Assembly (NCBI RefSeq): GCF_014635905.1
Contig: NZ_BMDS01000006.1
Span: 85,419 to 149,418 of the forward strand
Direction: 5' to 3'
DNA length: 64,000 nt
Source of the DNA: Limosilactobacillus caviae
GTDB lineage: Bacteria > Bacillota > Bacilli > Lactobacillales > Lactobacillaceae
Shown here: piece by piece, positions 36,437 through 45,909 of the stretch
How positions within the stretch are numbered: the first letter of the stretch is position 1
Layout: each line of letters opens with the position of its first letter
The notes under the pieces: generated by a model
What the model was told of the DNA's origin: nothing
Database searches by the model: none
Seen by the model: only the letters and a program-made list of their open reading frames with translations
Program-made: the position numbers and the translations under genes

Positions 36437-37724
36437 ACTTAAGTTGATTTTGAAAATTCCGCAAGTTATTAGCGGTTGGATCTAAGTTCGTCCATTCAGG
36501 TGAAAGGAACTTACTATTGATCTGATAATGTGGTTGCGGTTGTTTATTCGAGATAAAGTCATTAGCTGCTTTATCAACTTTTACCCAACCGGCCCAACCG
36601 ATATGGATCGTATCCTCCATAAAGCCAGGCTTATTACCATCGTGTGAAAGATCAAGAATATGAGTAAATCCTTGTTGACGAAGCTGGAACTTAATCTTTT
36701 CAACGGATTTGTAATACATATCCATATCCATTCCAGTGTATTTTTCCCACTTAGCGTTAACTGGTGGAATAACAAAAAGAACGTTAGAGTTAGTGTTCTT
36801 AAATTGGTTCAAGACTACTTCTAAGTCGCCGTATTCTGGTGATTTTGTATAGTCAAAGTGCCGTTGTGATCCCTTAGTTTTTGCTAAGTTGTTTTTAACA
36901 CGTTGGGTATAGAAACCATTGCGGATACCAAAACGGTTGTTATCAGTTTTCCGCGCGGCTTCGTTAATTGCATCATTGTATAGCACATTGTAATTATAAT
37001 GCTTAGGAAGCCGTTTAACATTTGGTAAGATGTGTTTACCGTAATTGTTGTTTAACTGAAAACCAGAGAAAATCGCGTCTTCATGAACAAGCATGTTAAG
37101 ACGGAAATGGATAATTCCCATATCAAAACTGCTAAGGGACTCCCCTTCCGCAATCTTGTGTGCATAGGCAGAAACAGTTCCGTCTTTACCAAGCATTGCA
37201 ATTAACCGTGATGCAACATAACGATCGTATGGTGATTTTGGATTAGCATGTTGAAGCCAGTTAAGGTTAGCAAGCTCACCATTGTAGTATTTAAAAGCTG
37301 GTGGCTGAACACCTTGCTTTGTAAACCACTGGGGTGAAATGATATAAACTGCCTTGTTATTTCTCATCTGCGTTTCCATTGAGTTAATGTTAAAGAATTG
37401 CGGAAGAGATTGTGTACCCCGTGAACCAAAGAGGAAAGGGGTGTAATTATGGTAACGGGCAGCCATTACAGACGGGTGGAAACGATCCATCCGTCTTAAT
37501 TCACTAGAACCAAAAAATGGAACGTAGTGGGTGTGCTTATCGCTGAGCGCTTGTTGTTTGATTGATTGATTCTTGAAAACAACAGGACTCAATGATACTG
37601 CAGCTTTATGTTCAATCGCCGCTGAGTGCTTTTTACTAATCGGCAGTGAAAACAATAGAACTACTAATAGGCAAGCGACAATCAGCGGGCCAAAGATTGA
37701 CCACAGCTTTTTGCCATTATGCAT
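36435..37724 (-). CDS. dltD: D-alanyl-lipoteichoic acid biosynthesis protein DltD
   Basis: DltD is the extracellular, membrane-anchored acyltransferase that puts D-alanine onto lipoteichoic acid. The 429-residue protein has an N-terminal anchor (LIVACLLVVLLFSLP) and an SGNH-like domain with Ser in FGSSELRRMD (near 74) and the Asp-x-x-His pair in DTIHIGWAGW near residue 378. Its start overlaps dltC by eight bases. It is the last gene of dltXABCD. D-alanylation lowers the negative charge of the wall and raises resistance to cationic peptides. Confidence 0.97.
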   Translation of the reverse strand: MHNGKKLWSIFGPLIVACLLVVLLFSLPISKKHSAAIEHKAAVSLSPVVFKNQSIKQQALSDKHTHYVPFFGSSELRRMDRFHPSVMAARYHNYTPFLFGSRGTQSLPQFFNINSMETQMRNNKAVYIISPQWFTKQGVQPPAFKYYNGELANLNWLQHANPKSPYDRYVASRLIAMLGKDGTVSAYAHKIAEGESLSSFDMGIIHFRLNMLVHEDAIFSGFQLNNNYGKHILPNVKRLPKHYNYNVLYNDAINEAARKTDNNRFGIRNGFYTQRVKNNLAKTKGSQRHFDYTKSPEYGDLEVVLNQFKNTNSNVLFVIPPVNAKWEKYTGMDMDMYYKSVEKIKFQLRQQGFTHILDLSHDGNKPGFMEDTIHIGWAGWVKVDKAANDFISNKQPQPHYQINSKFLSPEWTNLDPTANNLRNFQNQLK

Positions 37725-37956
37725 TTTGGAGCTCCTTTACCCGTTCTTCAATCTTTTCGATAGTATCCCATTGGCTACGGTCAAATTCTGAAACAGGAAC
37801 TTGAACGCCGAAAGCATCTTGTAAACCAAGGAGAAGGCTAACAGTTGCCATTGAATCTAAAAGGCCGCTTTCAAAAAGGTTTTGACTTGCATCGCTGAAA
37901 TCAGCAGTGTCCCGACCAGTTGCATCAGCTAAAATGTTAATAATTTGTTCTTGCAT
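37717..37956 (-). CDS. dltC: D-alanine carrier protein DltC
   Basis: A 79-residue acyl-carrier-like protein. The phosphopantetheine attachment Ser is in ESGLLDSMATVSLLL (near residue 35). DltA loads it with D-Ala and DltB uses it at the membrane. The AcpS encoded on the other strand, about 3.2 kb away, or a second transferase could add the phosphopantetheine arm. GGAGG lies before its ATG; overlap with dltD suggests coupling. Confidence 0.97.
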   Translation of the reverse strand: MQEQIINILADATGRDTADFSDASQNLFESGLLDSMATVSLLLGLQDAFGVQVPVSEFDRSQWDTIEKIEERVKELQNA

Positions 37957-37976
37957 AATTAAAATTCCTCCTAAAA

Positions 37977-39197
37977 TTATTTGAATAAATAAGTATCTAA
38001 GAAACCACTAAAGATTAAGAAAGTAAACATTACAAAGTTAAAGGTAACGAAAATTGCAACCCCAGTGGTGAATTTGTTATGAGGCAGCTGCTTAAGATTT
38101 TTACGCTTAAAGCGGAGCCACCAATCATTAATTACTAGGCCAAGGCCCTGTAGGAAACCATATAAAATATAATACCAGGTAATCCCATGCCAAAAGCCCA
38201 TTAGTAACATATTAAGCATATATGCGGTTGATGACAAGACATTTCGATTCTTAAACCACCGTTTTTTAGTGGCGAGGAAAACAAACCGCATAAAAATATA
38301 ATCACGGAACCAGAATGAAAGGCTAATGTGCCAACGATTCCAGAATTCCTTAAGGTTTTTCGACTTGAACGGCTGCTTAAAGTTCATTGGGGTTCGGACA
38401 CCCATAAAGTAACTAATTGCTACTGCAAATAAAGAGTAACCGGCGAAGTCAAAGAATAGGTAAAGTCCATAGGTATACATAACACCGATCAGGTTCCAAG
38501 ATGGGAATGCTGGATCGGCAAGGGCAGCTCGTTCAAAGAATGGGTAGAAGTGTTGCCCGAAGAAATAACCGATAACGAACTTATATAAGAATCCAAGAAA
38601 TAAGTAGAAGATTCCGGTATTAACAAGGTTTAAGTATTCCTCCCTAGTCGGAACCTTTTTATAATCTTTTTCAAAACGCCGGTACCGGTCAATTGGCCCA
38701 GAAGTAATTGTTGGCATGAAAAGGATAAAGCGGATAAATTTCCATGGTGAAATCTCTTTAATCATGCCATCACGAGTTTCGATCACGGTTCCCACTGCTC
38801 GGAAAGTCAAATAACTGATTCCAAGGAAACCAAGAAGCGAGTTATGTCCAACCATTGCTGGCGAGAGTTTAACAATCACGATTGGCAGAATCGATAAAGC
38901 AGCGGTGAGATAGAATACTCCGCTAGAATTCTGCTTTTGACGATAATGATGATAAGCCATCACAATAATCGTCTGGTAAATTACATAGCCAATTAATGAA
39001 ATTCCTTGTTGCCAGCTTGAACCATCGAACATTAAAAAGATAAAGATAAAACTTATTAATGCCTCGTACCAGCTAAATCTCTTCCCAAAGTAAAGGCCGA
39101 TTCCCAACGGTAAAATAGCAAGAAGTAAGTAGAAGAAATATACCGGGGTACCATAAGCACTGTAGTTTGGAAGATTTGAAATCCATTCAACCATCAC
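37977..39197 (-). CDS. dltB: D-alanyl transfer protein DltB (MBOAT family)
   Basis: A 406-residue polytopic membrane protein of the MBOAT acyltransferase family that passes D-Ala from DltC across the membrane. The catalytic His is in LLMGFWHGITWYYILYG near residue 335. Also seen are GPIDRYRRF and WNRWHISLSFWFRDYI, both typical. It overlaps dltA by four bases (ATGA type). Confidence 0.97.
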   Translation of the reverse strand: MMVEWISNLPNYSAYGTPVYFFYLLLAILPLGIGLYFGKRFSWYEALISFIFIFLMFDGSSWQQGISLIGYVIYQTIIVMAYHHYRQKQNSSGVFYLTAALSILPIVIVKLSPAMVGHNSLLGFLGISYLTFRAVGTVIETRDGMIKEISPWKFIRFILFMPTITSGPIDRYRRFEKDYKKVPTREEYLNLVNTGIFYLFLGFLYKFVIGYFFGQHFYPFFERAALADPAFPSWNLIGVMYTYGLYLFFDFAGYSLFAVAISYFMGVRTPMNFKQPFKSKNLKEFWNRWHISLSFWFRDYIFMRFVFLATKKRWFKNRNVLSSTAYMLNMLLMGFWHGITWYYILYGFLQGLGLVINDWWLRFKRKNLKQLPHNKFTTGVAIFVTFNFVMFTFLIFSGFLDTYLFK

Positions 39198-40720
39198 TTA
39201 TTAGCCTCAGCAATCATTTGTTTAACTGCAATCTTGCCATTTGCAGACATTGGGAATGACTCACGATAAACGAATTGGGTAGGCATCATATATGGCATGA
39301 TTAATCCATTTAAGCTTTCTCGTATTTGCTTCGTTAATTCCGCTTTATCATCAACTGGTTCGTTTGGAATAACATAAGCAATTAAGTGGGTAACCTTGCC
39401 ATCCTTATTGTACTTTGGAACAGCAACGGCTTGTTTGATTAGCGGACTCTTTTCAAGACTAGCCCGAACTTCATCAAGTTCAATCCGATAACCGTGTAAC
39501 TTAATTTGGAAATCCATTCGGCCTTTATGATGAAGCAAACCGTCGGGATCAAGAGTACCGGCATCCCCTGTTCGGTAAGCAGGAACGCCATCAATCTTAA
39601 AGAAAGATTTGGCAGTCTTTTCAGGGTTATTCATATAACCACGGGCAACGCTATCACCACTAATAATAATTTCACCTTGCTGACCTGGTGTTGTGATCTC
39701 CTTATCACCATCCCAAATGGATAACTTAACACCCGGCTTTGCGTAACCAACTGGTAGCCGGTCGTTGTTTTCAATAATGTCAGGAGTTATCTCTATACCG
39801 GATACGGCTACTGTTGTTTCAGTAGGACCATATGTGTTGAAAATCTTAGCATCTGGGAAGCGTTGGTGCAGTGCTTTAGCAGTTTTTACCGTTAATTCTT
39901 CACCACAGAAAAGGAATGTCTTTAAGCTTGACATCTTTTGCTGGTTAAATGCTGGACTAAGCAATAACATATCAGCAAAAGATGGGGTTCCGACAAATAC
40001 TTCAAGGCCAAGATTTGGTAAGGCGGTGAATAATTGACCAAAGTTCTCAACAACTTCGTGAGGAAGGGCCTTGATCGTCCCGCCATCAAGTAGGGCCGGC
40101 AGCCAGTACATGTTTGATAGGTCAAATGAATATGGCGGCTGACCTAAGAAATTAGCGTGTTTCTTAATATTAAATTCATCGCTTAACATCCAATCAACGA
40201 AAGTCATGAAATTATCGTGACTAACCTCCACTCCCTTTGGCGAACCAGTAGTTCCGGATGTAAAGAGGATGTAAGCTAATTCATTGCCGGCAATCATTGA
40301 TGAAGTATCAAAAGATTGCGGTGTTGCTAAAATTTCAGTGAGCTGTTGCCGGTCAACAATTGGTGCATCAAATTTAAGATCGTTGCTAGGGAAATCATTG
40401 ACGGCAATGATCATCGCTGGCTTTGCAGTATCTAAAATTGATTGCATTCGTGGGATGGCGGAATCATTTGAAACTGGAATGTAAGTATGACCAGCCTTTA
40501 ATGCCGCTAAAAAGCTGATAATCATTTCAACCTGGTGATCGCCATATACGAGAATCGGACTGCGGTCGGGCAAAGATTGAGTGCTAAGCCATGCCGCCAA
40601 AGTGTCAACTGCTGAGCTTAAGTCCGCATACGTGGTCGTTTTGCCCATTTCATCATATGCGATCCGTGTTGCGTTGTCTTTGGCAATTTGCTCAAAGACT
40701 GTAATAATATTTTTACTCAT
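39194..40720 (-). CDS. dltA: D-alanine--D-alanyl carrier protein ligase DltA
   Basis: A 508-residue AMP-forming ligase that activates D-alanine and loads DltC. Core motifs are present: LFTSGTTGSPKG (A3), FNTYGPTETT (A5), YRTGDAG (A7), GRMDFQIKLHGYRIELDEV (A8) and the C-terminal Lys in NGKIAVKQM (A10). Start at 40720 with CGGAGG upstream. It is second in the operon after dltX. Confidence 0.98.
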   Translation of the reverse strand: MSKNIITVFEQIAKDNATRIAYDEMGKTTTYADLSSAVDTLAAWLSTQSLPDRSPILVYGDHQVEMIISFLAALKAGHTYIPVSNDSAIPRMQSILDTAKPAMIIAVNDFPSNDLKFDAPIVDRQQLTEILATPQSFDTSSMIAGNELAYILFTSGTTGSPKGVEVSHDNFMTFVDWMLSDEFNIKKHANFLGQPPYSFDLSNMYWLPALLDGGTIKALPHEVVENFGQLFTALPNLGLEVFVGTPSFADMLLLSPAFNQQKMSSLKTFLFCGEELTVKTAKALHQRFPDAKIFNTYGPTETTVAVSGIEITPDIIENNDRLPVGYAKPGVKLSIWDGDKEITTPGQQGEIIISGDSVARGYMNNPEKTAKSFFKIDGVPAYRTGDAGTLDPDGLLHHKGRMDFQIKLHGYRIELDEVRASLEKSPLIKQAVAVPKYNKDGKVTHLIAYVIPNEPVDDKAELTKQIRESLNGLIMPYMMPTQFVYRESFPMSANGKIAVKQMIAEANK

Positions 40721-40742
40721 TATATTATCTGTATCCTCCGCA

Positions 40743-40883
40743 TTAGAATTCGTTGTAGATAAATGGCTCTTGGCCTGCTCCGTAATAACCGTAAAGGTAT
40801 ATTAATAATAGGAGCACTACAAAGTAAAATAATGTTTTTAAGATGAATTTTAATGCAGGATGGCGTTGAATAATCTGAGCCAT
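40743..40883 (-). CDS. dltX: Teichoic acid D-Ala incorporation-associated protein DltX
   Basis: A 46-residue gene easily missed by size cut-offs. It begins MAQIIQRHPALKF, has one membrane segment (FYFVVLLLLIYLYGYYG) and ends with the conserved DltX motif PFIYNEF. GAGAAGGAGAA stands before its ATG. DltX is essential for D-alanylation in Bacillus and Lactiplantibacillus; its C-terminal motif is thought to carry D-Ala between DltB and DltD. It heads the dlt operon 22 bases before dltA. Confidence 0.95.
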   Translation of the reverse strand: MAQIIQRHPALKFILKTLFYFVVLLLLIYLYGYYGAGQEPFIYNEF

Positions 40884-40901
40884 AATTCTCCTTCTCTCAT
40901 C

Positions 40902-40931
40902 TTTATAAATTATAATTGACATTCATATCAA
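40902..40931 (-). promoter_or_regulatory. Probable dlt operon promoter
   Basis: On the minus strand TTGATA (40931-40926), 18-base spacer, TATAAA (40907-40902), just before the dltX ribosome binding site. The remaining AT-rich gap to 41141 shows no gene or clear operator. Confidence 0.55.
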
Positions 40932-41141
40932 GAATACCATTAATTCCGTATCTCTGCTAATAGAGTGAGTTACTTTCGCAATACTATAAAGCACTTAAGA
41001 AAAAATTAATAAAGTGTTCAAAAATAAGAATGTTTATCGCCTTAAAATTATAACTTTTTCTGAGTAAATTGTAACTAGAAAAATATAAAGTTTAATTATA
41101 ATTTTATACGACATGACAATGATGGACTAATGTAACAATAA

Positions 41142-41170
41142 TTGCAAGAAACGCTTATTTTCGATAAGAT
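41142..41170 (+). promoter_or_regulatory. Probable acpS-alr-mazF promoter
   Basis: TTGCAA (41142-41147), 17-base spacer, TAAGAT (41165-41170). A small hairpin CGCTTA...TAAGCG (41152-41178) overlaps the -10 side. About 30 bases before acpS. Confidence 0.5.
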
Positions 41171-41203
41171 TAAGCGGTAGATATATAAGGAGACGAACGT
41201 TAG

Positions 41204-41566
41204 ATGATTAAGGGGATTGGAATTGATATAACTGAGATTGGACGAGTTAAGAAAGCAGCGGCTGCTCATTCCCAATTTGTCCAGCACGTATTGACGCCTA
41301 ATGAACTAGATCAGTATGGAAAATTTAGCGGTCAGCGGTCGGCGGAATATCTTGCTGGACGGTGGTCGTTAAAAGAATCTTTTGCCAAAGCATACGGCAC
41401 GGGAATCGGGGCCAAACTAGGCTTTCAAGATATTGAAATCATTGATAATCAATATGGTGCCCCCATTATCACTAAATCGCCGTATAATGGTAATGCTCAT
41501 GCTTCAGTGAGCCATACTGCCACGTTAGTAATGACAGAAGTTATTTTAGAAAGTGAGAATGAATAA
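41204..41566 (+). CDS. acpS: Holo-[acyl-carrier-protein] synthase
   Basis: AcpS transfers the 4'-phosphopantetheine arm of CoA to carrier proteins. The 120-residue length is standard. Mg-binding Asp is in GIGIDITEIGR (residue 8) and Glu in LAGRWSLKESFAKAYGTG (near 58). HASVSHTA at the end is the usual last strand. The acpS-alr-mazF order is conserved in Firmicutes. GGAGACG precedes ATG. Confidence 0.97.
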   Translation: MIKGIGIDITEIGRVKKAAAAHSQFVQHVLTPNELDQYGKFSGQRSAEYLAGRWSLKESFAKAYGTGIGAKLGFQDIEIIDNQYGAPIITKSPYNGNAHASVSHTATLVMTEVILESENE

Positions 41567-41569
41567 TAA

Positions 41570-42697
41570 ATGGTTAATGGTCGTTTGCGAGATACTTCAT
41601 TAATAGTTGACTTAGATGCATTACGTCATAATATTCAAGAACAGAAAAAAGCGTTGCCGGCAAATAGCAGGATTCTTGCTGTCGTGAAAGCAAATGCTTA
41701 TGGTAATGGTCTTGTTCCTGTTGCCCAAGCAGCAATGACAAGCGGGGCAAGCGGTTTATGTGTGGCAATATTAGATGAAGCATTGGACTTACGTGATAAC
41801 GGGATTGAGGCGCTGACCCTTGTCCTGGGGATCACACCAGTTGAAAATGCCCTGATTGCTGCTCAGGCTGGCGTCTCATTAACTGTTGGTTCCCTAGATT
41901 GGCTTGAACAATACCATCAGTTAGCACAAGTTGCTAAACCCCAGAAACCATTAAAAGTTCATCTGGGAATTGATTCAGGGATGGGGCGGATTGGTTTTAC
42001 CACGGTTGATTCATTCAAACGGGCGGTTAAGCTCCTTGAAAGTCCAGAATTTGAATTTGAAGGGATGTTTACCCATTTTGCAACGGCAGACAGCCCTGAT
42101 GATACTTACTTTAAGCAGCAGGTTCAGCACTGGCAGGAATTTGTCGCCAGCCTTGATGAATTGCCGCCATACGTCCACATGGCAAATTCCGCAACCGGTT
42201 TATGGCATCAGGACACGATTACCGCTAATACGGTTAGAATGGGAATTTCAATGTATGGACAGAATCCATCTGGACGTGATTTGAAATTAACGTTTAATTT
42301 ACAGCCAGTTAGTTCATTAGTTTCTTCCATCAGTTTTGTTAAGCAATTAAAGGCCGGACAATCGGTTAGCTATGGTGCAACTTATACCGCCAAGCAGGAT
42401 GAGTGGTTAGCTACATTGCCAATTGGTTATGCAGACGGTTATCCGCGTTGTATGACTGGCTATAAAGTTTTGGTTGATGGACAATTCTGTGATATTGCTG
42501 GGCGGGTATGTATGGATCAGATGATGGTTCGCCTTCCAAAGTATTACCCGGTTGGCACTCCGGTAGTATTAATGGGAAAGTCTGGCGATAAAGAAATCAC
42601 TGCAACCGACTTAGCTGATCAAGCAGGAACGATAAACTACGAAATTTTAACTAATATTAGCAATCGTGTGCATCGTGTTTATCGGCAAAGCAAGTAA
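41570..42697 (+). CDS. alr: Alanine racemase
   Basis: PLP enzyme that converts L- to D-alanine for peptidoglycan and for the dlt pathway next door. The 375-residue protein has the PLP Lys in [10 protein letters not shown] (near 40), the catalytic Tyr in SYGATYTAK (near 267), GYADGYPR and RVCMDQMMV. It starts three bases after the acpS stop, with the TGA/TAA-rich acpS end serving as spacer. It joins the acpS and mazF genes in one probable transcript. Confidence 0.97.
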   Translation: MVNGRLRDTSLIVDLDALRHNIQEQKKALPANSRILAVVKANAYGNGLVPVAQAAMTSGASGLCVAILDEALDLRDNGIEALTLVLGITPVENALIAAQAGVSLTVGSLDWLEQYHQLAQVAKPQKPLKVHLGIDSGMGRIGFTTVDSFKRAVKLLESPEFEFEGMFTHFATADSPDDTYFKQQVQHWQEFVASLDELPPYVHMANSATGLWHQDTITANTVRMGISMYGQNPSGRDLKLTFNLQPVSSLVSSISFVKQLKAGQSVSYGATYTAKQDEWLATLPIGYADGYPRCMTGYKVLVDGQFCDIAGRVCMDQMMVRLPKYYPVGTPVVLMGKSGDKEITATDLADQAGTINYEILTNISNRVHRVYRQSK

Positions 42698-42714
42698 TTA
42701 AGGAAGCGAAGGTA

Positions 42715-43089
42715 ATGGCAAAACGAAAAGTAAAACGGGGTGATATCTATTACGCTGACCTATCCCCGGTAATTGGTTCAGAACAGGGTGGGGTTCGACC
42801 AGTCTTAATTCTTCAAAATGACGTGGGAAATCACTATAGTCCGACAGTGATTATTGCAGCGATTACTGCCCAAATGCAAAAGAAGAAGATGCCTACTCAT
42901 GTTCAGCTAAAAGGTAAGTCGTTACCGTTAACTCATGATTCAGTCATTTTGTTAGAACAGTTGCGGACAATTGATAAGCAGCGATTGAAAGATCGAATTG
43001 CACATTTATCACCGGAAACAATGGCAAAGGTGGACAAGGCACTGACAATTAGTGTCGGCTTAAATGCTGCTTATGATGAAAATAAATGA
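42715..43089 (+). CDS. mazF: MazF/PemK-family endoribonuclease toxin (orphan)
   Basis: A 124-residue MazF/EndoA-type mRNA interferase. [28 protein letters not shown] at its start and the later [22 protein letters not shown] carry the conserved catalytic Arg and Ser/Thr regions. In B. subtilis the order is alr-ndoAI (antitoxin)-ndoA (toxin); here only 17 bases lie between the alr stop and this start, so no antitoxin is encoded beside it. Either the antitoxin lies elsewhere or the protein has a milder role. GAAGCGAAGG is a weak ribosome binding site, which fits low expression. Confidence 0.93.
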   Translation: MAKRKVKRGDIYYADLSPVIGSEQGGVRPVLILQNDVGNHYSPTVIIAAITAQMQKKKMPTHVQLKGKSLPLTHDSVILLEQLRTIDKQRLKDRIAHLSPETMAKVDKALTISVGLNAAYDENK

Positions 43090-43091
43090 GT

Positions 43092-43257
43092 TTGACAATT
43101 CGCGTTTGAACTCGTATACTCACTATTAAATTAATAACGGTTCTTTTAATGTAGCCCAGAGAGACTACGAAAGACAAAATAATATAAGCATAGTAGCCTG
43201 AGACTACGTGCAATCTTTTGTAAAGCTCTAGGACCATTAATGGGACTAGAGCTTTTT
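43092..43257 (+). promoter_or_regulatory. codBA promoter with PyrR-type attenuation leader
   Basis: Promoter TTGACA (43092-43097), 17-base spacer, TATACT (43115-43120). The leader has GTAGCCCAGAGAGACTAC (43151-43168), which fits the PyrR binding-loop consensus ARUCCNGNGAGGYU at 12 of 14 positions. A second GTAGCCTGAGACTAC hairpin (43193-43207) can compete with it. Terminator AAGCTCTAG/CTAGAGCTT (43223-43231 and 43246-43254) with six T follows. With UMP/UTP-bound PyrR the terminator should form and shut off the downstream genes. Sequence match is direct; regulation is inferred. Confidence 0.85.
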
Positions 43258-43278
43258 TAGGTCTAAGGAGGATATCTT

Positions 43279-44643
43279 GTGAAAGAGCAAAAGAGTGCAA
43301 CAATTTTTAGTATTCCAATGAAGAGTAGAAAAACTAACACTTGGGATATGTTTGCCACTTGGGTAGGGGCAAACGCTAATAACGGAACGTGGTTTGTTGG
43401 CGGAGTTCTCGCTGCGTGCGGCTTTGCAGTTGCAATGAAAGTTTTGGTATTATCATCAGCTTTGTCGTATGTATTCTTAAGTTTAGTGGGGTATATCGGT
43501 TATAAGACTGGAGTATCAACAATGAGTCTTAGCCGGGCGTCATTTGGGGAACGCGGCAGTTATCTCCCGTCATTAGTTAATATTACCCAATTTATTGGCT
43601 GGACAGCGGTTAATACCTTTATTGCTGCTCAATCAGTTAGTATCCTTTTTCATGACTTATTAGGATGGCCAATCTGGGGACAGCATGGCGGCTACTTAGG
43701 CCTAGTGGTTGGGATTATTATCATGAGTATTCTCCACATCATTAGTGTTTCAAGCGGATCACGCTCTGTACAGATGATTGAACGAATCGGAATAATTCTT
43801 GTCCTTATTTTTGTTATTTGGGAATCGATTGCCGTTTTTAAGACAGTTTCATTTACCCAAATCGTCAACTGGCATGTTCCTGCTCATTCAAAGATGGCTG
43901 TTGGTGCAGCGGTTGATTATGTTGCAGCCTTTAATTTGGCGTGGGTGACAGCTGGTGCTGATTTTACCCGCTTTACTGCTAAGGAGAAAAATGCAACCTT
44001 AACACCATTCTGCGGTGCATTATTAGGAGTAGTTTGGTTTGCCTTTATTGGATTAATTTCAACAATCAGTATCGCAATTTCAAGCGGTGTTTATAATGCC
44101 AATAACTCTGATCCTTCAACAATTGCTAGTAAGTTAGGATTAGGAGTTATTGCCCTCCTCGTTATTATTTTGACATCGATGACTGCTAATGCTGTTAATT
44201 TATTAGCGGCGGGGTCAGCTCTTTCAAATATCTTCACGAAGCTCAAGTTAAAGTATTCGCTATGGATTGTTGTGCTGCTTGCGACAATTGTTACCTTTAT
44301 TCCTATGTTTGTTGGTAGCTTTTTAAGTGCCTTTGAGTCTTTCCTTGACTATGTTGGAATGGTATTAGGGCCAACAATCGCAATAATTTGTACAGACTTT
44401 TATTTCCGTGCCCACCGTCATTATGACATCGATGAACTGGGCAAAGTTGGCGGAAAGTATTGGTATCAAGGAGGAATTAACTGGGTGGCAATTATTGTTT
44501 TTGCCATTGGTGCAGCCTTCTTCGTAATTGTTCACCAGATGCCATTATTTGCAAACACGATTGGCGCAACATTTATTGATATGTGTTTGAGTGGTATTCT
44601 ATATTATGTAATAATGTCGCTGGTTGACCGAAAGGAAGCATAG
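43279..44643 (+). CDS. codB: NCS1-family cytosine/purine permease (CodB-like)
   Basis: A 454-residue polytopic transporter of the NCS1 family with about 12 hydrophobic segments. Family marks are WDMFATWVGANANNGTWFVGG near the start and SRASFGERGSYLPSLVNITQFIGW (TM3). It lies three bases before the cytosine deaminase gene, so cytosine is the likely substrate. GTG start with AAGGAGG 10 bases upstream. It sits under the PyrR-type leader, so cytosine uptake should rise when pyrimidines are low. Confidence 0.9.
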   Translation: MKEQKSATIFSIPMKSRKTNTWDMFATWVGANANNGTWFVGGVLAACGFAVAMKVLVLSSALSYVFLSLVGYIGYKTGVSTMSLSRASFGERGSYLPSLVNITQFIGWTAVNTFIAAQSVSILFHDLLGWPIWGQHGGYLGLVVGIIIMSILHIISVSSGSRSVQMIERIGIILVLIFVIWESIAVFKTVSFTQIVNWHVPAHSKMAVGAAVDYVAAFNLAWVTAGADFTRFTAKEKNATLTPFCGALLGVVWFAFIGLISTISIAISSGVYNANNSDPSTIASKLGLGVIALLVIILTSMTANAVNLLAAGSALSNIFTKLKLKYSLWIVVLLATIVTFIPMFVGSFLSAFESFLDYVGMVLGPTIAIICTDFYFRAHRHYDIDELGKVGGKYWYQGGINWVAIIVFAIGAAFFVIVHQMPLFANTIGATFIDMCLSGILYYVIMSLVDRKEA

Positions 44644-44645
44644 TT

Positions 44646-45884
44646 ATGTTAATTAAAAATGTTCATGTAGATAATCACCAAGAGATGGTCGATGTTCGGA
44701 TTGTTAATGGAAAGTTTAAAGAAATCGCCCCTAATCTAGCAGAGGCGACTAATGAGCAGGTTATTGATGGTCAAGGGAATCTCCTTTTGCCGCCATTCGT
44801 TGATTCGCATGTTCACTTAGATGCAACCCTCACTGCTGGTCAGCCAGAATGGAATGAATCAGGCACCTTATTTGATGGCATTCGGATTTGGAGCGAACGT
44901 AAACAGGATTTAACCAAAGAAGATGTTAAGACCCGCGCAAAGAAGACGCTATTAAATATGGTCGGTCACGGAATTCAGCACGTAAGAAGTCATGTTGATG
45001 TTACTGATCCGCATCTAATTGCTGCACAGGCCCTGCTTGAACTGCGGGAAGAATTAAAGGATCAGATTGATTTGCAATTAGTTGCCTTTCCGCAAGAAGG
45101 TATTCTTAGTTACCCTCATGGCCGGGAGCTAATGGAACAAGCAGTTAAAGAAGGATTAGATGTTGTTGGCGGTATTCCGCACTTTGAGTTTACAACTGAG
45201 TATGGCTGGCAATCAGTTCACTTCTTAATGGCATTAGCAGATAAGTATGATCGATTGGTTGATGTTCACTGTGATGAAATTGATGATCCGGCATCACGTA
45301 ATCTTGAAGTTTTAGCAACCGAGGCTTACGAGCGGGGAATGAAAGACCGGGTTACTGCTAGTCATACAACAGCAATGGGGTCTTATAATGATGCTTATAC
45401 CTATAAGTTATTCCGTTTGTTGAAGATGAGCGATATTAACTTTGTCTCTAATCCATTAGTAAATGTCCATCTTGGCGGGCGGTTTGATACTTATCCAAAA
45501 CGGCGGGGTGTTACCCGAATTAAAGAATTAACAGAAGCTGGAATAAATGTTTCTTTTGGTGAAGATGATATCCAAGATCCATGGAATCCGCTAGGCGATG
45601 GCAATATGCTAGATGCAGTTACAATGGGCGTTTATATTGCACACTTAATGGGATACCACCAGCTTCAAGAGGCCTTTAATTACGTAACTTACAATGGGGC
45701 TAAGACGTTGCATATCAGTGATCGCTATGGAATTGAAGCAGGCAAGCCGGCAAACTGTATTTTATTAAATGCGCATGATTTTTATAATGCCCTTAATAAG
45801 CATGTTGAGGTTCTTTATAACATTCGTCACGGGAAAGTCTTAGCTGAAACCAAACCAGCGGAAACTAAAGTTAATATTAAATAA
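44646..45884 (+). CDS. codA: Cytosine deaminase
   Basis: A 412-residue amidohydrolase that converts cytosine to uracil and ammonia. It matches E. coli CodA closely: metal ligands in HVHLDATLTAGQPEWN, VHCDEIDDP, TASHTTAMGSYN and the catalytic Asp in SFGEDDIQDPW (E. coli has GHDDV). RRGVTRIKE is also shared. Uracil formed can enter UMP through uracil phosphoribosyltransferase elsewhere. It is co-transcribed with codB. No clear terminator is seen before the next promoter at 45910. Confidence 0.95.
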   Translation: MLIKNVHVDNHQEMVDVRIVNGKFKEIAPNLAEATNEQVIDGQGNLLLPPFVDSHVHLDATLTAGQPEWNESGTLFDGIRIWSERKQDLTKEDVKTRAKKTLLNMVGHGIQHVRSHVDVTDPHLIAAQALLELREELKDQIDLQLVAFPQEGILSYPHGRELMEQAVKEGLDVVGGIPHFEFTTEYGWQSVHFLMALADKYDRLVDVHCDEIDDPASRNLEVLATEAYERGMKDRVTASHTTAMGSYNDAYTYKLFRLLKMSDINFVSNPLVNVHLGGRFDTYPKRRGVTRIKELTEAGINVSFGEDDIQDPWNPLGDGNMLDAVTMGVYIAHLMGYHQLQEAFNYVTYNGAKTLHISDRYGIEAGKPANCILLNAHDFYNALNKHVEVLYNIRHGKVLAETKPAETKVNIK

Positions 45885-45909
45885 AATTAAAAAAATCTCA
45901 TAATTAGTA

